A stretch of 64,000 nt of DNA from Acidobacteriota bacterium (GCA_016208495.1 JACQXX010000054.1:1-64000), one strand, 5' to 3'. Counted from the stretch's first letter, positions 1 to 10,547 are shown. Made by a program: numbers and translations. The notes: generated by a model not told the origin, from the sequence alone.

Positions 1-2
1 TT

Positions 3-122
3 GCCTGGGAAGACAAATTCAGGCGTGTTCTTCTTCGCTTTGAGCGCTATGCCCAACGTCATTTAGGCTTCAAACTTCTGGCCTTTACCCTCATCAACTT
101 ACGGGAGTTTTGTAAGGCTTAA
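3..122 (+). mobile_element. C-terminal end of an IS transposase (cut by window edge)
   Basis: An open frame enters from the left edge and reads through to a TAA at 120-122. Its translation ends in RRVLLRFERYAQRHLGF and then LLAFTLINLREFCKA, a tail typical of IS5-type DDE transposases. The catalytic residues lie outside the window. The stop codon overlaps the end of a disrupted tcmP-like gene on the other strand, so the right end of the insertion sequence probably lies near 123-141. The family assignment is from memory of this C-terminal signature only. Confidence 0.7.
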
Positions 123-594
123 AACTCGCAACCAGTTCATATGGATCTAAAAACAAAACCGCTCGGTGTTTTTTCCAATTCTTCTGGCAGATCTCAATCA
201 ACGCCTGATTAGCTTCGGTGTTTTGAATGATGATGTCACTTGCTTTATCAGGAAACTCCACCTTTAATTTTTCGAGTTCTGCTGCTCTTTCTGGATCCTT
301 CTCAATAAAAATGTATTTTGAAAATCGGGGTTCAACCTCAAGCGCAATTGTAGCTGACCCTTCAATGAATTTCTGGGACTCCGAATCAAATAACTCTGGA
401 AACATTGGCTCACTTTCTAATTCACTCTGCTTCTGTGTCCGATACCCTGTCCCAGCAAAAGCATCAATATAAGCATATCTGAATCTTCTCTTGCTCATAA
501 TTTTCACATATGCTCCCAAGTATTTACGAACTCGGCTCAACTTTTCTGCCGTCCAATCTCCTCCAAAGCTTTGTAAGTCTGCGTCGGTTACCAT
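94..594 (-). pseudogene. tcmP: TcmP-like three-Cys-motif partner protein, 3' end truncated by IS
   Basis: The product begins MVTDADLQSFGGDWTAEKL and carries AYIDAFAGTGYR, EGSATIALEVEP, YIFIEKDPERAAELEKL and AVLFLDPY. These match the N-terminal half of TcmP, a family often encoded beside radical-SAM-like three-Cys-motif proteins. After FLDPY the similarity stops, and the frame ends about 15 codons later inside the transposase end. I chose the ATG at 594 because GGGAGGA precedes it by a normal distance; the frame stays open up to 681. Only about 165 residues remain, so the gene is probably inactive. The AT-rich sequence differs from the neighbours and suggests acquired DNA. The partner gene is not in the window. 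Confidence 0.75.
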
Positions 595-832
595 TTGCCT
601 GATCCTCCCAATAAGATTTCTGCTTACGTGTTTAGTTAGAAAAAAACTACCTGTCAAGCATAATTCCGTTTGCAAAAACATTTTTAGAATTAATTTAATT
701 TGTTTAATTATTAATTTATATGGCGGGAGAATTTTAATACCAAATTATAAATCCATTCTGGCACTAGCAAACTGCTAAATGCTTTCAAAAATAGGATTTA
801 ATGAACAATTGATGATTGATTCTTTTTCATCC

Positions 833-3800
833 TTACTCAACTGTCTTGCTTAAACCGTGGGTAGAATCTGAAACCGGAATTTGTTCGATGATTTCCTGAA
901 GTTCGTCAAATTGATACAGCTTCATCATCTTTCTGAGTTCCTGTCCGAGCAGCTCATCAAGGCAGGTAATCTCATTCACAACTTCATCTGCCGTGTCCTG
1001 GTCGCCGGTAAGGATGGCATAATTTAATCGCTCAATAATCCTGGCGGGAAGGAGCCTCAAACGTTCAGCCGTCACAATGGATTCGGTCGCTTGTTCAGAC
1101 TGGAGTGGCGCGACATCTTCAAACACCAGCCGCACCCCCAAAAAGTGACTCACGGTGTCGAAAATCACCTGGGCCTGAAATGGCTTGGCCACAAAATCAT
1201 CACATCCAAGCGCCAGAATTGAAGCCTTGTCGTGTTCAAAGGCGCTGGCGGTTAAGGCAATGATAAATGGGGTTCGGGGTTCAGGGTTCAGGGTTTGGGA
1301 TTCAGGCGTTTGAATTGAAATTGTTGTCGCTGATTCTCTGGCTTTTTGTTTGATGATGGCAGTGGCGGTCTTTCCATCCATTACGGGCATACGCATATCC
1401 ATCCAGATCAAATGGGGTTGCCAGCTTTCCCACATGGCAATAGCCTCTTCGCCATTGACGGCTTCGCGGACGTCAAACCCGACGCTGGTCAACAAAGTTG
1501 TCAGGACCATTCGGTTTTCCGCCAGATCGTCCACGACCAGTAACCGGATGGGCGGCTGCCCCGGCTCAAGTCCAACGACGCGCCGGGTGGGTTTGAGCAA
1601 TGCAGGCTCGCTCGGTGCCAATGGCAGTCGGAGCGTCAACCGAAAGGTTGCACCTTTGCCCAGTTCGCTCTGAACGGTAATGTCTCCGCCCATCAAACGG
1701 GCAAAATTGCGACTCAAAGCCAGCCCAAGCCCCGTTCCTTCTGTCGTTCGCCGCCCGCTTTGGGTTTGCACAAATGCCTCAAACAAGATGCCCTGTTCTT
1801 CCTTGGAAATGCCAAAGCCGGTGTCTTCAACTTCAAACCAGGCTTCTTCCTCGTGCCACCTGGCTCGCAGTGTGATCCGGCCCTGCCTGGTAAACTTGAC
1901 GGCGTTACTGAGCAGGTTCAGCAGGATTTGGCGGACTTTTCCATCATCTCCGCGCACAAACGGCGGAAGCTCGGAAATACCTGAAAATGTGAGGGTAAGT
2001 CCCTTGGCCTGGGCGCGAACCCGGATCATTTCCTCCAGATTGCGCAGCAAGTTTGGCAGGTTAAACACCTGTTCATTGAGGGTAATTTTCCCGGCTTCGA
2101 TTTTTGAAATCGAAAGCACATCGTTGATCAGGCCCAGCAAATGTTCGCCGCTGCGATGGATCATCTCCAGATATTCACGGTGTTCGGGGAGTATCCGGCG
2201 GTCACGTTCCAGCAACTGGGCAAATCCAAGAATGGCATTGAGCGGCGTTCGCAACTCATGGCTCATGTTTGAAAGAAACACACTTTTGGCCAGATTGGCT
2301 TCCTGGGCCTTTGCGGCCAGATCAATTGCTTTTTGCTCTGATTCGTGGGCTGAATGTTCAGAAAGTCGAAGCTGTTCAACGGTTTGGGCCAGCTCCTCCG
2401 TCCGCTCACGCACTTTCGTCTTCAACAGTTCAGTGCGTTGCCGGAGCGCCCTCAGGCGAATCTGAACACCACCATACAGGCTGCCCATCGCAGTCAGGGC
2501 ATAGGCCAGATACGCCCACCACGTATGCCAGGACGCTGGTTGAATCCGAAAAACAACCTGCACCGGCCCACTCACGTTGCCAACGTAATCTTTTCCCCAT
2601 ACCTGAAACGTGTAATGACCAGCCGGTAAATTCGTGTAGTTACGTCGGGCTTCTTCGGTCCAATCTGAAACATGCTGGTCATACCCAATCAATTGCGTTT
2701 GATACCGCGTCAACCGCTCTTTGAAATAGCTCAGCAAGGCATATTCAAACGCCAGATTATTTTCCTGATATGACAATGAAACCTGCTGGGTGGTCAGTAG
2801 TCGTTCCTGTTCATTGACCCAGGTGTGCTCCAGATACAATGGCTTTGAGGTGCGGTCTTCGGCCCACATTGTTGGGTCAAAGACCGCAAAACCACCAACC
2901 GTGCCAACCCAAATTCGCCCCTGCCTATCACGGCAGGATGCCTGGTTACAGCCATCGTGGGGAAGCCCATCATCCGTGGTGAACGTGTACACCTCAAATT
3001 CGTCTGGATTTTCAGGCGTTGGGGTGCGAGGGCTCAACCGGGTGACTCCGCCACTGTTCAAAAGGTAGAATCGCCCGTTCAGGTCCTGACACAGATGCCC
3101 GGCGCCACGATTTGAGAGTTCCCTGACCACACCTTCCGGCATGGGAAGCCACTGACCGGCAGTTGAATACCTGGAGAGCCCTTCGCTTGTGCCAACCCAT
3201 AAAACTGGCGGCGCCGTGTCAGAACGGGTTTCCAGCAAACCTCGAACACCATTATCGGGCAAACCAGAGTTGGTTTTGGTCAAAACCAGCCAGTCACCAT
3301 GTTTGTAACGGATCAACCCACCATTGGTCGCAATCCAAAGGACAGATTGGCCATCTGTGTCATGGCCTTCCAGAAGCGACAGGATCCAGTCATCCGGTAA
3401 TGGTGAATTGGATTTGTTGAACGTACTCCAGTTCCCATCCACATATCGGGCCAATCCACCATTGGTACCAATCCACAGTACCGGTTGACCGGTTGCATCA
3501 CGGGTTTCCAGCAAACATCCAACCTGGTTATTGGGCAGCCCGGAATTAAAGGTTGTGAATGTCGTCCACCTGCCGGCTTTGAAGCGAACCAGCCCCCGGT
3601 TGGTTCCAATCCAGAGCACACTTTGACCGTCAGGGTCGCGCACTTCCAGCAGCCGCCAGACCTGATTGGCTGCCAGCCCTGAATTGGCCGTGGTGAATGT
3701 CGTCCATTCCCCAGCCTGGAATCTGGCCAAACCACCATTGGTGCCAACCCAAATGACTGGCGGACCAGGCTGGCTCTGACTGACCAGCACATCCCAAACC

Positions 3801-4936
3801 TGATTATTGGGCAGACCGGTGTTTGAGGCGGTAAAGGCCGTCCACTGGCCGGTTGTGTAGCGAGCCAGCCCGCTTCCGGTGCCAATCCACACCGTAGACA
3901 CCCCCGACGGCTCACGCCGTTCAAGCAAATTCCACACTTCGTCATTCGGCAAATTTGAATTCGCCGTGGTAAACGCGGTCCAGCGTCCGTCTGCGTAGCG
4001 CGCCAGCCCGCCGCTGGTGCCAACCCACAGCACCGGATTCCCGGCAAAATCCTGACTTTCCACCACCTTAAAAATCTGATTTTTCAACACATGGCAATCA
4101 GACGCTGTAAAAATGGTCCAGCGATCACCTTCGAGCCGCGCCAGTCCGCCGCTATCCATTCCGACCCACAAAACCGGTTGACCAGCCGCATTCCGAGTTC
4201 CAAGCAGTCCCCACACCTGAGTATCAGGCAAGCTGGAATTCGAGCGATTCAACGTAGTCCATTGTCCGCCAGCATATCGTGCCAGCCCGCTCACCGTTCC
4301 AATCCAAAGAATCGAATTCCCTGCCGAATCCCGCGTTTCAGCCAGGCTCCGCACCCAGTCATCAGGTAATCCGGAGTTGGCGGTGTTAAACGTCGTCCAT
4401 TTTCCGGCCCGGTAGCAACTGACGCCGCCGCCATTGGTGGCAATCCACAGGGTCAGAGTGCCGGCAGCATCTTTGGTTTCAAGCAGATGGCGGACTCGAT
4501 TCGTAGCAATACCGGAATTGGCCGTGGTAAATGCCGTCCACTGCCCGGCCTGGTGCCGCAAAACACCCTGGTCCTGCAGGCCAAGCCAGAGACTGCCATC
4601 AGCACTCGGGAGCATTTCCCGCACAAACGACAGGTTGAGATGTGGTGGGAAATTCACCTTCGACCATTTGTGACCATTGTAACAAACAAGGGTGCTCCCG
4701 GTTCCAACCCAGAGATACCCGCTGGCATCAAAAGCCATACACCCGACGATTTGTTGGGGTAAGCCTTCTCTTTCGGTGTAGACCTGAAATCGCGCACGAC
4801 CTTCGGGAAACCAGTTGGAGGTATCAGGCGGCGGCGGTGGTGCCAGCCCTGGAACTCTGGCGGCTGCCATTGAGCCAGCCCCAACCACTATCAGCACTGT
4901 CAGAACCCCGACCAACCAGAACCGAATCATCGTCAT
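833..4936 (-). CDS. Hybrid sensor histidine kinase with two-component propellers
   Basis: A predicted inner-membrane sensor of 1367 residues. In order: a signal or anchor segment (about 1-25); about 14 propeller blades (roughly 35-700) with recurring LWIGTNGGLARY and GQWTTFTTANSG cores; a Y_Y_Y domain (about 725-800); a membrane helix (about 805-830); HisKA with SNMSHELRTPLNAILGF (phospho-His near 891); HATPase_c with NLLSNAVKF and GTGLGLALSR; a receiver domain with WMDMRMPVMDG (Asp near 1180); and a helical tail of about 100 residues. Fourteen blades fit two seven-bladed propellers. The ATG at 4936 follows GGAGGA; the frame is open further upstream to 5155 without a better start. No response regulator gene is adjacent. 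The receiver contains an unusual heptamer-repeat insertion (1266-1306). The ligand is unknown. Confidence 0.93.
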   Translation of the reverse strand: MTMIRFWLVGVLTVLIVVGAGSMAAARVPGLAPPPPPDTSNWFPEGRARFQVYTEREGLPQQIVGCMAFDASGYLWVGTGSTLVCYNGHKWSKVNFPPHLNLSFVREMLPSADGSLWLGLQDQGVLRHQAGQWTAFTTANSGIATNRVRHLLETKDAAGTLTLWIATNGGGVSCYRAGKWTTFNTANSGLPDDWVRSLAETRDSAGNSILWIGTVSGLARYAGGQWTTLNRSNSSLPDTQVWGLLGTRNAAGQPVLWVGMDSGGLARLEGDRWTIFTASDCHVLKNQIFKVVESQDFAGNPVLWVGTSGGLARYADGRWTAFTTANSNLPNDEVWNLLERREPSGVSTVWIGTGSGLARYTTGQWTAFTASNTGLPNNQVWDVLVSQSQPGPPVIWVGTNGGLARFQAGEWTTFTTANSGLAANQVWRLLEVRDPDGQSVLWIGTNRGLVRFKAGRWTTFTTFNSGLPNNQVGCLLETRDATGQPVLWIGTNGGLARYVDGNWSTFNKSNSPLPDDWILSLLEGHDTDGQSVLWIATNGGLIRYKHGDWLVLTKTNSGLPDNGVRGLLETRSDTAPPVLWVGTSEGLSRYSTAGQWLPMPEGVVRELSNRGAGHLCQDLNGRFYLLNSGGVTRLSPRTPTPENPDEFEVYTFTTDDGLPHDGCNQASCRDRQGRIWVGTVGGFAVFDPTMWAEDRTSKPLYLEHTWVNEQERLLTTQQVSLSYQENNLAFEYALLSYFKERLTRYQTQLIGYDQHVSDWTEEARRNYTNLPAGHYTFQVWGKDYVGNVSGPVQVVFRIQPASWHTWWAYLAYALTAMGSLYGGVQIRLRALRQRTELLKTKVRERTEELAQTVEQLRLSEHSAHESEQKAIDLAAKAQEANLAKSVFLSNMSHELRTPLNAILGFAQLLERDRRILPEHREYLEMIHRSGEHLLGLINDVLSISKIEAGKITLNEQVFNLPNLLRNLEEMIRVRAQAKGLTLTFSGISELPPFVRGDDGKVRQILLNLLSNAVKFTRQGRITLRARWHEEEAWFEVEDTGFGISKEEQGILFEAFVQTQSGRRTTEGTGLGLALSRNFARLMGGDITVQSELGKGATFRLTLRLPLAPSEPALLKPTRRVVGLEPGQPPIRLLVVDDLAENRMVLTTLLTSVGFDVREAVNGEEAIAMWESWQPHLIWMDMRMPVMDGKTATAIIKQKARESATTISIQTPESQTLNPEPRTPFIIALTASAFEHDKASILALGCDDFVAKPFQAQVIFDTVSHFLGVRLVFEDVAPLQSEQATESIVTAERLRLLPARIIERLNYAILTGDQDTADEVVNEITCLDELLGQELRKMMKLYQFDELQEIIEQIPVSDSTHGLSKTVE
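1266..1306. repeat. Degenerate TTCAGGG/TTCGGGG heptamer array inside the receiver domain
   Basis: About five seven-base units (TTCGGGG, TTCAGGG, TTCAGGG and degenerate flanks) lie in frame in the kinase gene. On the coding strand they read SQTLNPEPRTP, just before the conserved receiver strand FIIALTAS. The loop here is some 15-20 residues longer than usual. The same unit family forms noncoding arrays elsewhere in the window. Confidence 0.8.
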
Positions 4937-5234
4937 GGTTCTTCCTCCAGGTCTGCTCAGAATGTGCCGTCGTGTGTTTCCCTGGAATAGATGGATGTCG
5001 TGCGTGAAGATGCTGGAATGGACCTGCGCCTGAGTGTCGAGCAGATGCTTGACAAATGTGGCATAGCACAACAGGATGGTCAACTGGCTGTTTTTTGAGA
5101 CGAGAAAATCAGCCGTTCTTTGTTCAAAGCAAGAATATGCAGCCTTCGTCTTCAACCGCGCTCAATGTTTATTCAACGTCCTTTATGGGGTTCCACCTAC
5201 CTGAAGACAATATATTAGTTGCAATGAGGTAAAT

Positions 5235-7616
5235 ATGAGTGATCCGTCAAACAAAATCAGCGTCAATCCAGATTATATTTTCAGCCAACTGACCAAAGCC
5301 TTTACCACGCACCAGACACATAAAGATCCTGAGGTTCGTGTTCAGGCTCAGAAAAAAGTGGATAGCTGGATTAAAGTTGTCCAAAACCTGCTGTCTGGTA
5401 GCCTTCAGGTTGGCTCTCGAACGCCAGTTTCAGGTACTCCTGGTTGGGTTACGCTTGAGGTTGTCACCGGAGGGTTTGCAACTGGAGAATTTCTCGCCGC
5501 TGGTCCACTTCAAAGCCATGAAATAAACCTTCTGGCTCGACTTTTACCCATTGATAAAGGTATGGAGCGAACCGGGCTGAACACGTATTACCTGAGTGAC
5601 GAAGGGTTAGGTGAATTACAACACCTGCTGGCCAGTGGATGCTATCGCATCAATGTTCCAGAGGAAGGCGCACTGCTCGTTGTCGCCTGGCTTCTGAAAC
5701 AGGGGTACACGGATCAGGCCAGAACGATACTTGATGAAATTGGACCATACCTGTCGAAGTTGCGATTCTACCCAGTTTCTGATTCGCGCCCATTTGTCTT
5801 GACGCCAATGGTTTCGGTACAAAATGTTGGTCAGATAATTCGAGGGTTGAAAACACTGCGGACCCCTGAAGCGATTGAAAAGCAAAAAGAAGCAACTCTG
5901 ATCTGGGCCCCTTTGTATGACCGGGTGGTTGAACTTTTTCTTCAGACCATCTCGGGGCCGATTCCGATTCTGCAAAAAGGACCTGACGGTCAATTGTTGA
6001 AAAATAAAGCTGGACTATTTCTGGTCGAAGGTGGCTGGCCGTGCCAGCACTACCCAAATGGATGGCAGGAACAGGCCAGAGTCGTTTTGGAAGATTATGC
6101 CCGTCTCCGAGTACACCATCAGCGATGCACCAAACCAGACCGCAAAGAGGAAAACTTCGCCCGCCTCCGCGCCTATCTGCAAGTGTGCATTGAAGATCCA
6201 GGTCAACTCACGGGCAAAGACGTCGCTGCGATTCGGACCATTCTGGCCGCGATTGTAACCAAACGCGGGGTGCCGAACTCTCCCCAGTGCCAGCAATTCC
6301 GGGCAGCCCAAATCAATCTGATAGACCACCCAACCAAAGAAGAACTGGCTCAAATTTTGATTCAGCATCTTGCCGGATTGCCGCCAGATGAGGCACTTGA
6401 TTCACTTGACAGTGTCTTGCACCTGATTGCTCCCAAAGAAATGGACCATTCAACCCGTCAAGCCAACCCGGTGTTACTCAAGAAGTTGGGAAACAGTTTG
6501 CTTCGCTGCCTCAATGCACCGGTTGAAATACTTGTGGAAAAAGGAGTTATCTCTTCCGGAGAAGTTCTGGCCAGGGTTATTCCTCAACTCACGTCACAGA
6601 TTCGTGCTGCCGGCATTCCTGACCGAGAGTTGCAGCGCCTGTACACAGCAATTTACATTGCCTTTCGCCGTCGCCGATCATTGCTCCTTCTCAATCTGGA
6701 GCATCAAGTGAAACTTGAGGAACTCCCCTGGGTGAAAGTGATTGATGCCCATCGGGAAAACACGCTGTACAGTCAAGAACAAGCCCGAGACACACTTGAG
6801 CAAGTTGTCTGCCTGGCAATTACAGCTTTTCCACATCAGATTTTGCCCAATAAACTTCTTCAGGAACTTCGGTCACTGGCTGGTAGTGCCGGGCTTCACA
6901 TTCCGCTTGTTGATGAAATTGCCGCCGATATTTTCATGGGTGACTTTTCCGAAAAGTATTTGCAGGCGGCTCAACAGGCAGGTGAACTGCTTCAGGGCAC
7001 GCTCTATGAGCGGTATTATGGAATTTCGTATCCTCGGGTGCGACAGATTGATGATATCGAGACTTCGGGCTATGGCGCTCGAACGTCCCCATTATTCGCC
7101 GCATTGTGTCGGGAAATGGCTGGTAATGCGCCATCCACCAAACGCTGGTCGGTCGCACACAACGGTAAAATCATCGAACAGGAACAAATTCTGACCACTC
7201 ATAATCTGGCAACCCTGGTTTCCAGACTTGGACTCATTGAAAAGCTGAATCCACATCTGGAAGAGCTTGCCCGGCGTTGTTTTGAATGGATTTGTCATCG
7301 CCACCAGCAAAAGATCAGTCTCTGGAATGCTCAACTCCAGATGATCAAAAACACGGCCTATGCCTGGAGACAAACGGTCTTCTTTCTGGCGCTGTTGCCG
7401 GAAGACGCCCAGACTGGATTTCTGACCTGGGCTTACACGCATTTGGAATCACAGCGCCCTGCCTACCAGACATGTTTCAAACCAGCTCTGGATGGACTGG
7501 CACTGGCGATTCAGAAATCAGAACCCGAAGCTCGCTCCAGGCAAAACCTTTCAAACCCAGCCCATCGCTTTCTGGGTTGGACAACCGAACGACACTGGTT
7601 GATGGATGGAATGTAA
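5235..7616 (+). CDS. Large helical protein of unknown function
   Basis: A 793-residue product that I do not recognise. It begins MSDPSNKISVNPDYIF; a GAGGT ribosome-binding site lies just before the ATG, so the start is well supported. I see no signal peptide, membrane segment, nucleotide-binding loop or cysteine motif. The sequence reads as largely alpha-helical, with runs such as RRRRSLLLLNLEHQVKLEELPW. It is divergently transcribed from the hybrid kinase across an 300-base region (start to start) that may carry both promoters. It is the last gene before the left attachment site of the integrated element. Function, including any link to the kinase, is unknown. Confidence 0.85.
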   Translation: MSDPSNKISVNPDYIFSQLTKAFTTHQTHKDPEVRVQAQKKVDSWIKVVQNLLSGSLQVGSRTPVSGTPGWVTLEVVTGGFATGEFLAAGPLQSHEINLLARLLPIDKGMERTGLNTYYLSDEGLGELQHLLASGCYRINVPEEGALLVVAWLLKQGYTDQARTILDEIGPYLSKLRFYPVSDSRPFVLTPMVSVQNVGQIIRGLKTLRTPEAIEKQKEATLIWAPLYDRVVELFLQTISGPIPILQKGPDGQLLKNKAGLFLVEGGWPCQHYPNGWQEQARVVLEDYARLRVHHQRCTKPDRKEENFARLRAYLQVCIEDPGQLTGKDVAAIRTILAAIVTKRGVPNSPQCQQFRAAQINLIDHPTKEELAQILIQHLAGLPPDEALDSLDSVLHLIAPKEMDHSTRQANPVLLKKLGNSLLRCLNAPVEILVEKGVISSGEVLARVIPQLTSQIRAAGIPDRELQRLYTAIYIAFRRRRSLLLLNLEHQVKLEELPWVKVIDAHRENTLYSQEQARDTLEQVVCLAITAFPHQILPNKLLQELRSLAGSAGLHIPLVDEIAADIFMGDFSEKYLQAAQQAGELLQGTLYERYYGISYPRVRQIDDIETSGYGARTSPLFAALCREMAGNAPSTKRWSVAHNGKIIEQEQILTTHNLATLVSRLGLIEKLNPHLEELARRCFEWICHRHQQKISLWNAQLQMIKNTAYAWRQTVFFLALLPEDAQTGFLTWAYTHLESQRPAYQTCFKPALDGLALAIQKSEPEARSRQNLSNPAHRFLGWTTERHWLMDGM

Positions 7617-7955
<339 letters not shown>

Positions 7956-9116
7956 ATGCCACGCACTCGCACCGGTTCAGTTACAACCCGCAAAATCAAA
8001 AACTCAGATGGAACGACACGAGAAGTTGTCATCGCTAGACTCTGTTTCACCGATGCGGACGGCAAATACCACGACTACCAAAAACGAGCGGAAAATAAAA
8101 CGGAAGCCCGACGCATACTGGACAAAATGCGTCGAAGCATCGAAACACATGGGCAACTGCAAATTGATGCTGAACGGATGACCTTTGAACAGTTAGCCCA
8201 GTGGTATGAAAAGAATTATGCTGTTCCTGCCAAATTTGATACCAATGGCCAAAAAGTCCACGGATTGAAGTCTCACAAAGATGTCATACAAAGGCTGCAC
8301 GCTTTACGTGAATACTTTGGTAAAAAGCGTATCCGTTCGATTACTTTCACCGACCTAGAAAACTTCAAACGAAAAAGACTTCAGATCAAAACCTTTCGCG
8401 GGCAAGACCGCAAAATCGCAACCGTCAACCGCGAACTAGCAGTGCTCAGACGGATATTCCGCCTGGCTTTTAACAACCGTTGGCTTTTAGATGACCCGTT
8501 TGATAGGGGAGATAAAGCCTTGATCAGCACAGCGGTTGAAATTCGTCGTGAAAAGCTCATCAACCGCGATGAAGAACGCCAGTTGCTGGCAGCTTGTGTT
8601 GATACACGAGCACATATGCGACCACTAATCATTGCAGCCCTTGATACCGGATGCCGGGAAGGTGAGTTATTGCGGCTGAAATGGGCTGATATTGATTTTG
8701 AAACTCGCACAATTCGTGTCTTGGCTCAAAATTCGAAAACCCTTCGCGCACGTCAAGTCCCTATTTCAACCCGATTGATAGCTGAACTTGAACAACTGCA
8801 CCAAGAAGCCGCTGACAAGCAAAATGGGTTGGTTTTTGGTCGGACCAGTCATGTCAAATGGGCTTGGGATAAAGTGCGTCAAGCCGCTGGATTGCCTGAT
8901 CTTCGGTTCCACGATCTTCGTCATGTTGCCGCTACCAGGCTGGCACAAGGTGGACTTCACCCTTTCCAGGTAGCAGCAATCCTTGGGCACACTGACCCAA
9001 AAACGACTTACCGCTATTTCAATCTTGACCAGGTAACACTTCAAACAGCAAGAAGCGTGCTTGATACACTTCATGGCAAACCAATAGGACTCGGCACAGA
9101 AAGGAAGGACGAATAA
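7956..9116 (+). CDS. int: Tyrosine recombinase (phage-type integrase)
   Basis: Predicted to catalyse integration and excision of the element at the tRNA gene. The 386-residue product has an N-terminal arm-binding and SAM-like region (about 1-170) and a catalytic domain. The domain shows GCREGELLRLKW (Arg near 232), HDLRHVAATRLAQ (near 318) and LGHTDPKTTYRYFN, where the nucleophile is probably Tyr354. The ATG at 7956 follows AAAGGATATGG. It lies about 190 bases inside the left attachment repeat and points into the element, the usual arrangement for tRNA-integrating islands. A second, unrelated recombinase is encoded at 14364-15323; this one is the more likely integrase because of its position. 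Confidence 0.95.
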   Translation: MPRTRTGSVTTRKIKNSDGTTREVVIARLCFTDADGKYHDYQKRAENKTEARRILDKMRRSIETHGQLQIDAERMTFEQLAQWYEKNYAVPAKFDTNGQKVHGLKSHKDVIQRLHALREYFGKKRIRSITFTDLENFKRKRLQIKTFRGQDRKIATVNRELAVLRRIFRLAFNNRWLLDDPFDRGDKALISTAVEIRREKLINRDEERQLLAACVDTRAHMRPLIIAALDTGCREGELLRLKWADIDFETRTIRVLAQNSKTLRARQVPISTRLIAELEQLHQEAADKQNGLVFGRTSHVKWAWDKVRQAAGLPDLRFHDLRHVAATRLAQGGLHPFQVAAILGHTDPKTTYRYFNLDQVTLQTARSVLDTLHGKPIGLGTERKDE

Positions 9117-9246
9117 CCACAGAACCGATAGGGGAAGAAGACCTTTCCCTTGTCTTAACCCGTCAATAAAACCGCAACGGCCTGGATGTACCACCACCCA
9201 AGCCGTCACTTCATAACCGATACCTTACCAAGGGAGACTATCAGCT

Positions 9247-9549
9247 ATGCCAGGTAAATCTACTACAGTTAATCCGCGTCTGCACGTCAGTTATCAGGTT
9301 TACGGTCCCAACACCCAACCCAGAGAACCTCAACACCGTGACCATGCTCAAGAGTTGTTCTTTGCCGCTAAACATCTCAGTGCCATCTTTGGTCTAATGA
9401 GAATGTGTGGTCGCGATGGATTTTGTTGCATTGACCCTACGGACCTGCAATTGATGGTGGAGAATTTAGGTGAAATGGGCCAAGGGATTGCTGAATCAAT
9501 GTTTGAACTGATTGATAAACTTGAAGAACAAGCCAGGGTCAAGCAATAA
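9247..9549 (+). CDS. Small element protein of unknown function
   Basis: A 100-residue product beginning MPGKSTTVNPRLHVSYQVYG. AGGGAGA precedes the start. It looks soluble and helical in its second half (FFAAKHLSAIFGLMRM, then MVENLGEMGQGIAESM), with three cysteines near the middle. I recognise no family. It lies downstream of the integrase in the same direction, separated by 130 bases without obvious signals. Confidence 0.7.
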   Translation: MPGKSTTVNPRLHVSYQVYGPNTQPREPQHRDHAQELFFAAKHLSAIFGLMRMCGRDGFCCIDPTDLQLMVENLGEMGQGIAESMFELIDKLEEQARVKQ

Positions 9550-9635
9550 CCTGTTGCCATCTTGTGAGCGGTATTGCCCTTAACCAATACCGCTCTCATC
9601 AACCTTACTGTCAAATGTTACAAAGGAATGATCTC

Positions 9636-10367
9636 GTGGAAACGAATGACAACACTCTAGTCAAAGTAAAGATTGAAATCCTTCTATCAAAAGACAGTCC
9701 TTTTATTGCTATTGAACCCCATCCAACCGAACAAAGTGAAATACCAAACGGAGTTCATCTCAAACTGTCCAAAGCCTATGAAAACAGGGAAACGTTCTCT
9801 TGCAAAGGGATAAATGAAAAATTTGGAGAATTTAGTATTCAACGGGCAACCAGTTTGGAGTGGTGGTTTCAGTTCCGTGGTTACATCTTTCAGGAATTGG
9901 AATTTGATATGGCTAAAGCACTCTTAGACTCTTTAATACGTGCAGCTCGGAATGCTGATTTTCATAGCGGGGAAGATCATAGCCAACAGATTGCCAAATT
10001 AGAGAGGGAGCTTGCGAAACGAAAGAAGTCAAGACACAAAGCTGACATCACCAGGAAACCAGGTCCACACATCCACACAAAACCTTTTTCGCGACGGTTA
10101 ATTGATGCTATCCAAGAAATTGCAAAAGAAACCAAACTCCGTCCCACACAAGAAGCTGTCGCCAAAAAAATGGGATACGCCAGTGCTGTAGTGCTCAGAC
10201 AGATGATTCAACGGAGTGAACCGCCATCTTTCCCTGGGAGCAAAGAACAAAAGCTAACGTGGGCCTCTGCTTTAAAATCTGCAGGTGCTGCCAAATTAAG
10301 CCTTAGAAATCCAAAAAAGACAAAAACCAGAAAAAAGAAGGTCACTAAACTCACATCATCGCAATAA
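9636..10367 (+). CDS. Basic protein of unknown function preceding the origin region
   Basis: About 243 residues if translation starts at the GTG at 9636, which has AAAGGAA eight bases upstream. An ATG at 9615 and a GTG at 9564 in the same frame are alternatives. The middle (IAKLERELAKRKKSRHK) looks like a charged helix. The region RRLIDAIQEIAKETKLRPTQ followed by EAVAKKMGYASAVVLRQMI resembles a helix-turn-helix. The tail is very Lys-rich (PKKTKTRKKKVTKL), which fits DNA binding. Its place directly before the putative origin suggests a role in replication or regulation, but this is inference. Confidence 0.7.
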   Translation: METNDNTLVKVKIEILLSKDSPFIAIEPHPTEQSEIPNGVHLKLSKAYENRETFSCKGINEKFGEFSIQRATSLEWWFQFRGYIFQELEFDMAKALLDSLIRAARNADFHSGEDHSQQIAKLERELAKRKKSRHKADITRKPGPHIHTKPFSRRLIDAIQEIAKETKLRPTQEAVAKKMGYASAVVLRQMIQRSEPPSFPGSKEQKLTWASALKSAGAAKLSLRNPKKTKTRKKKVTKLTSSQ

Positions 10368-10547
10368 CCAAAAATAAACTCACTTTCTTAGAAATCAATG
10401 AGTTAGAGTCAGAAGGCGAAAACAGCAACATATATAAACATAACTGTTACTGTTTTTAAAAAACCAGAAATTCATTAAAGGTATTGCAAAAACAATAGAT
10501 TACTGGTAGCAATTTAACCTTGTTGAACAAGCTTTTACCTAAAAAGA

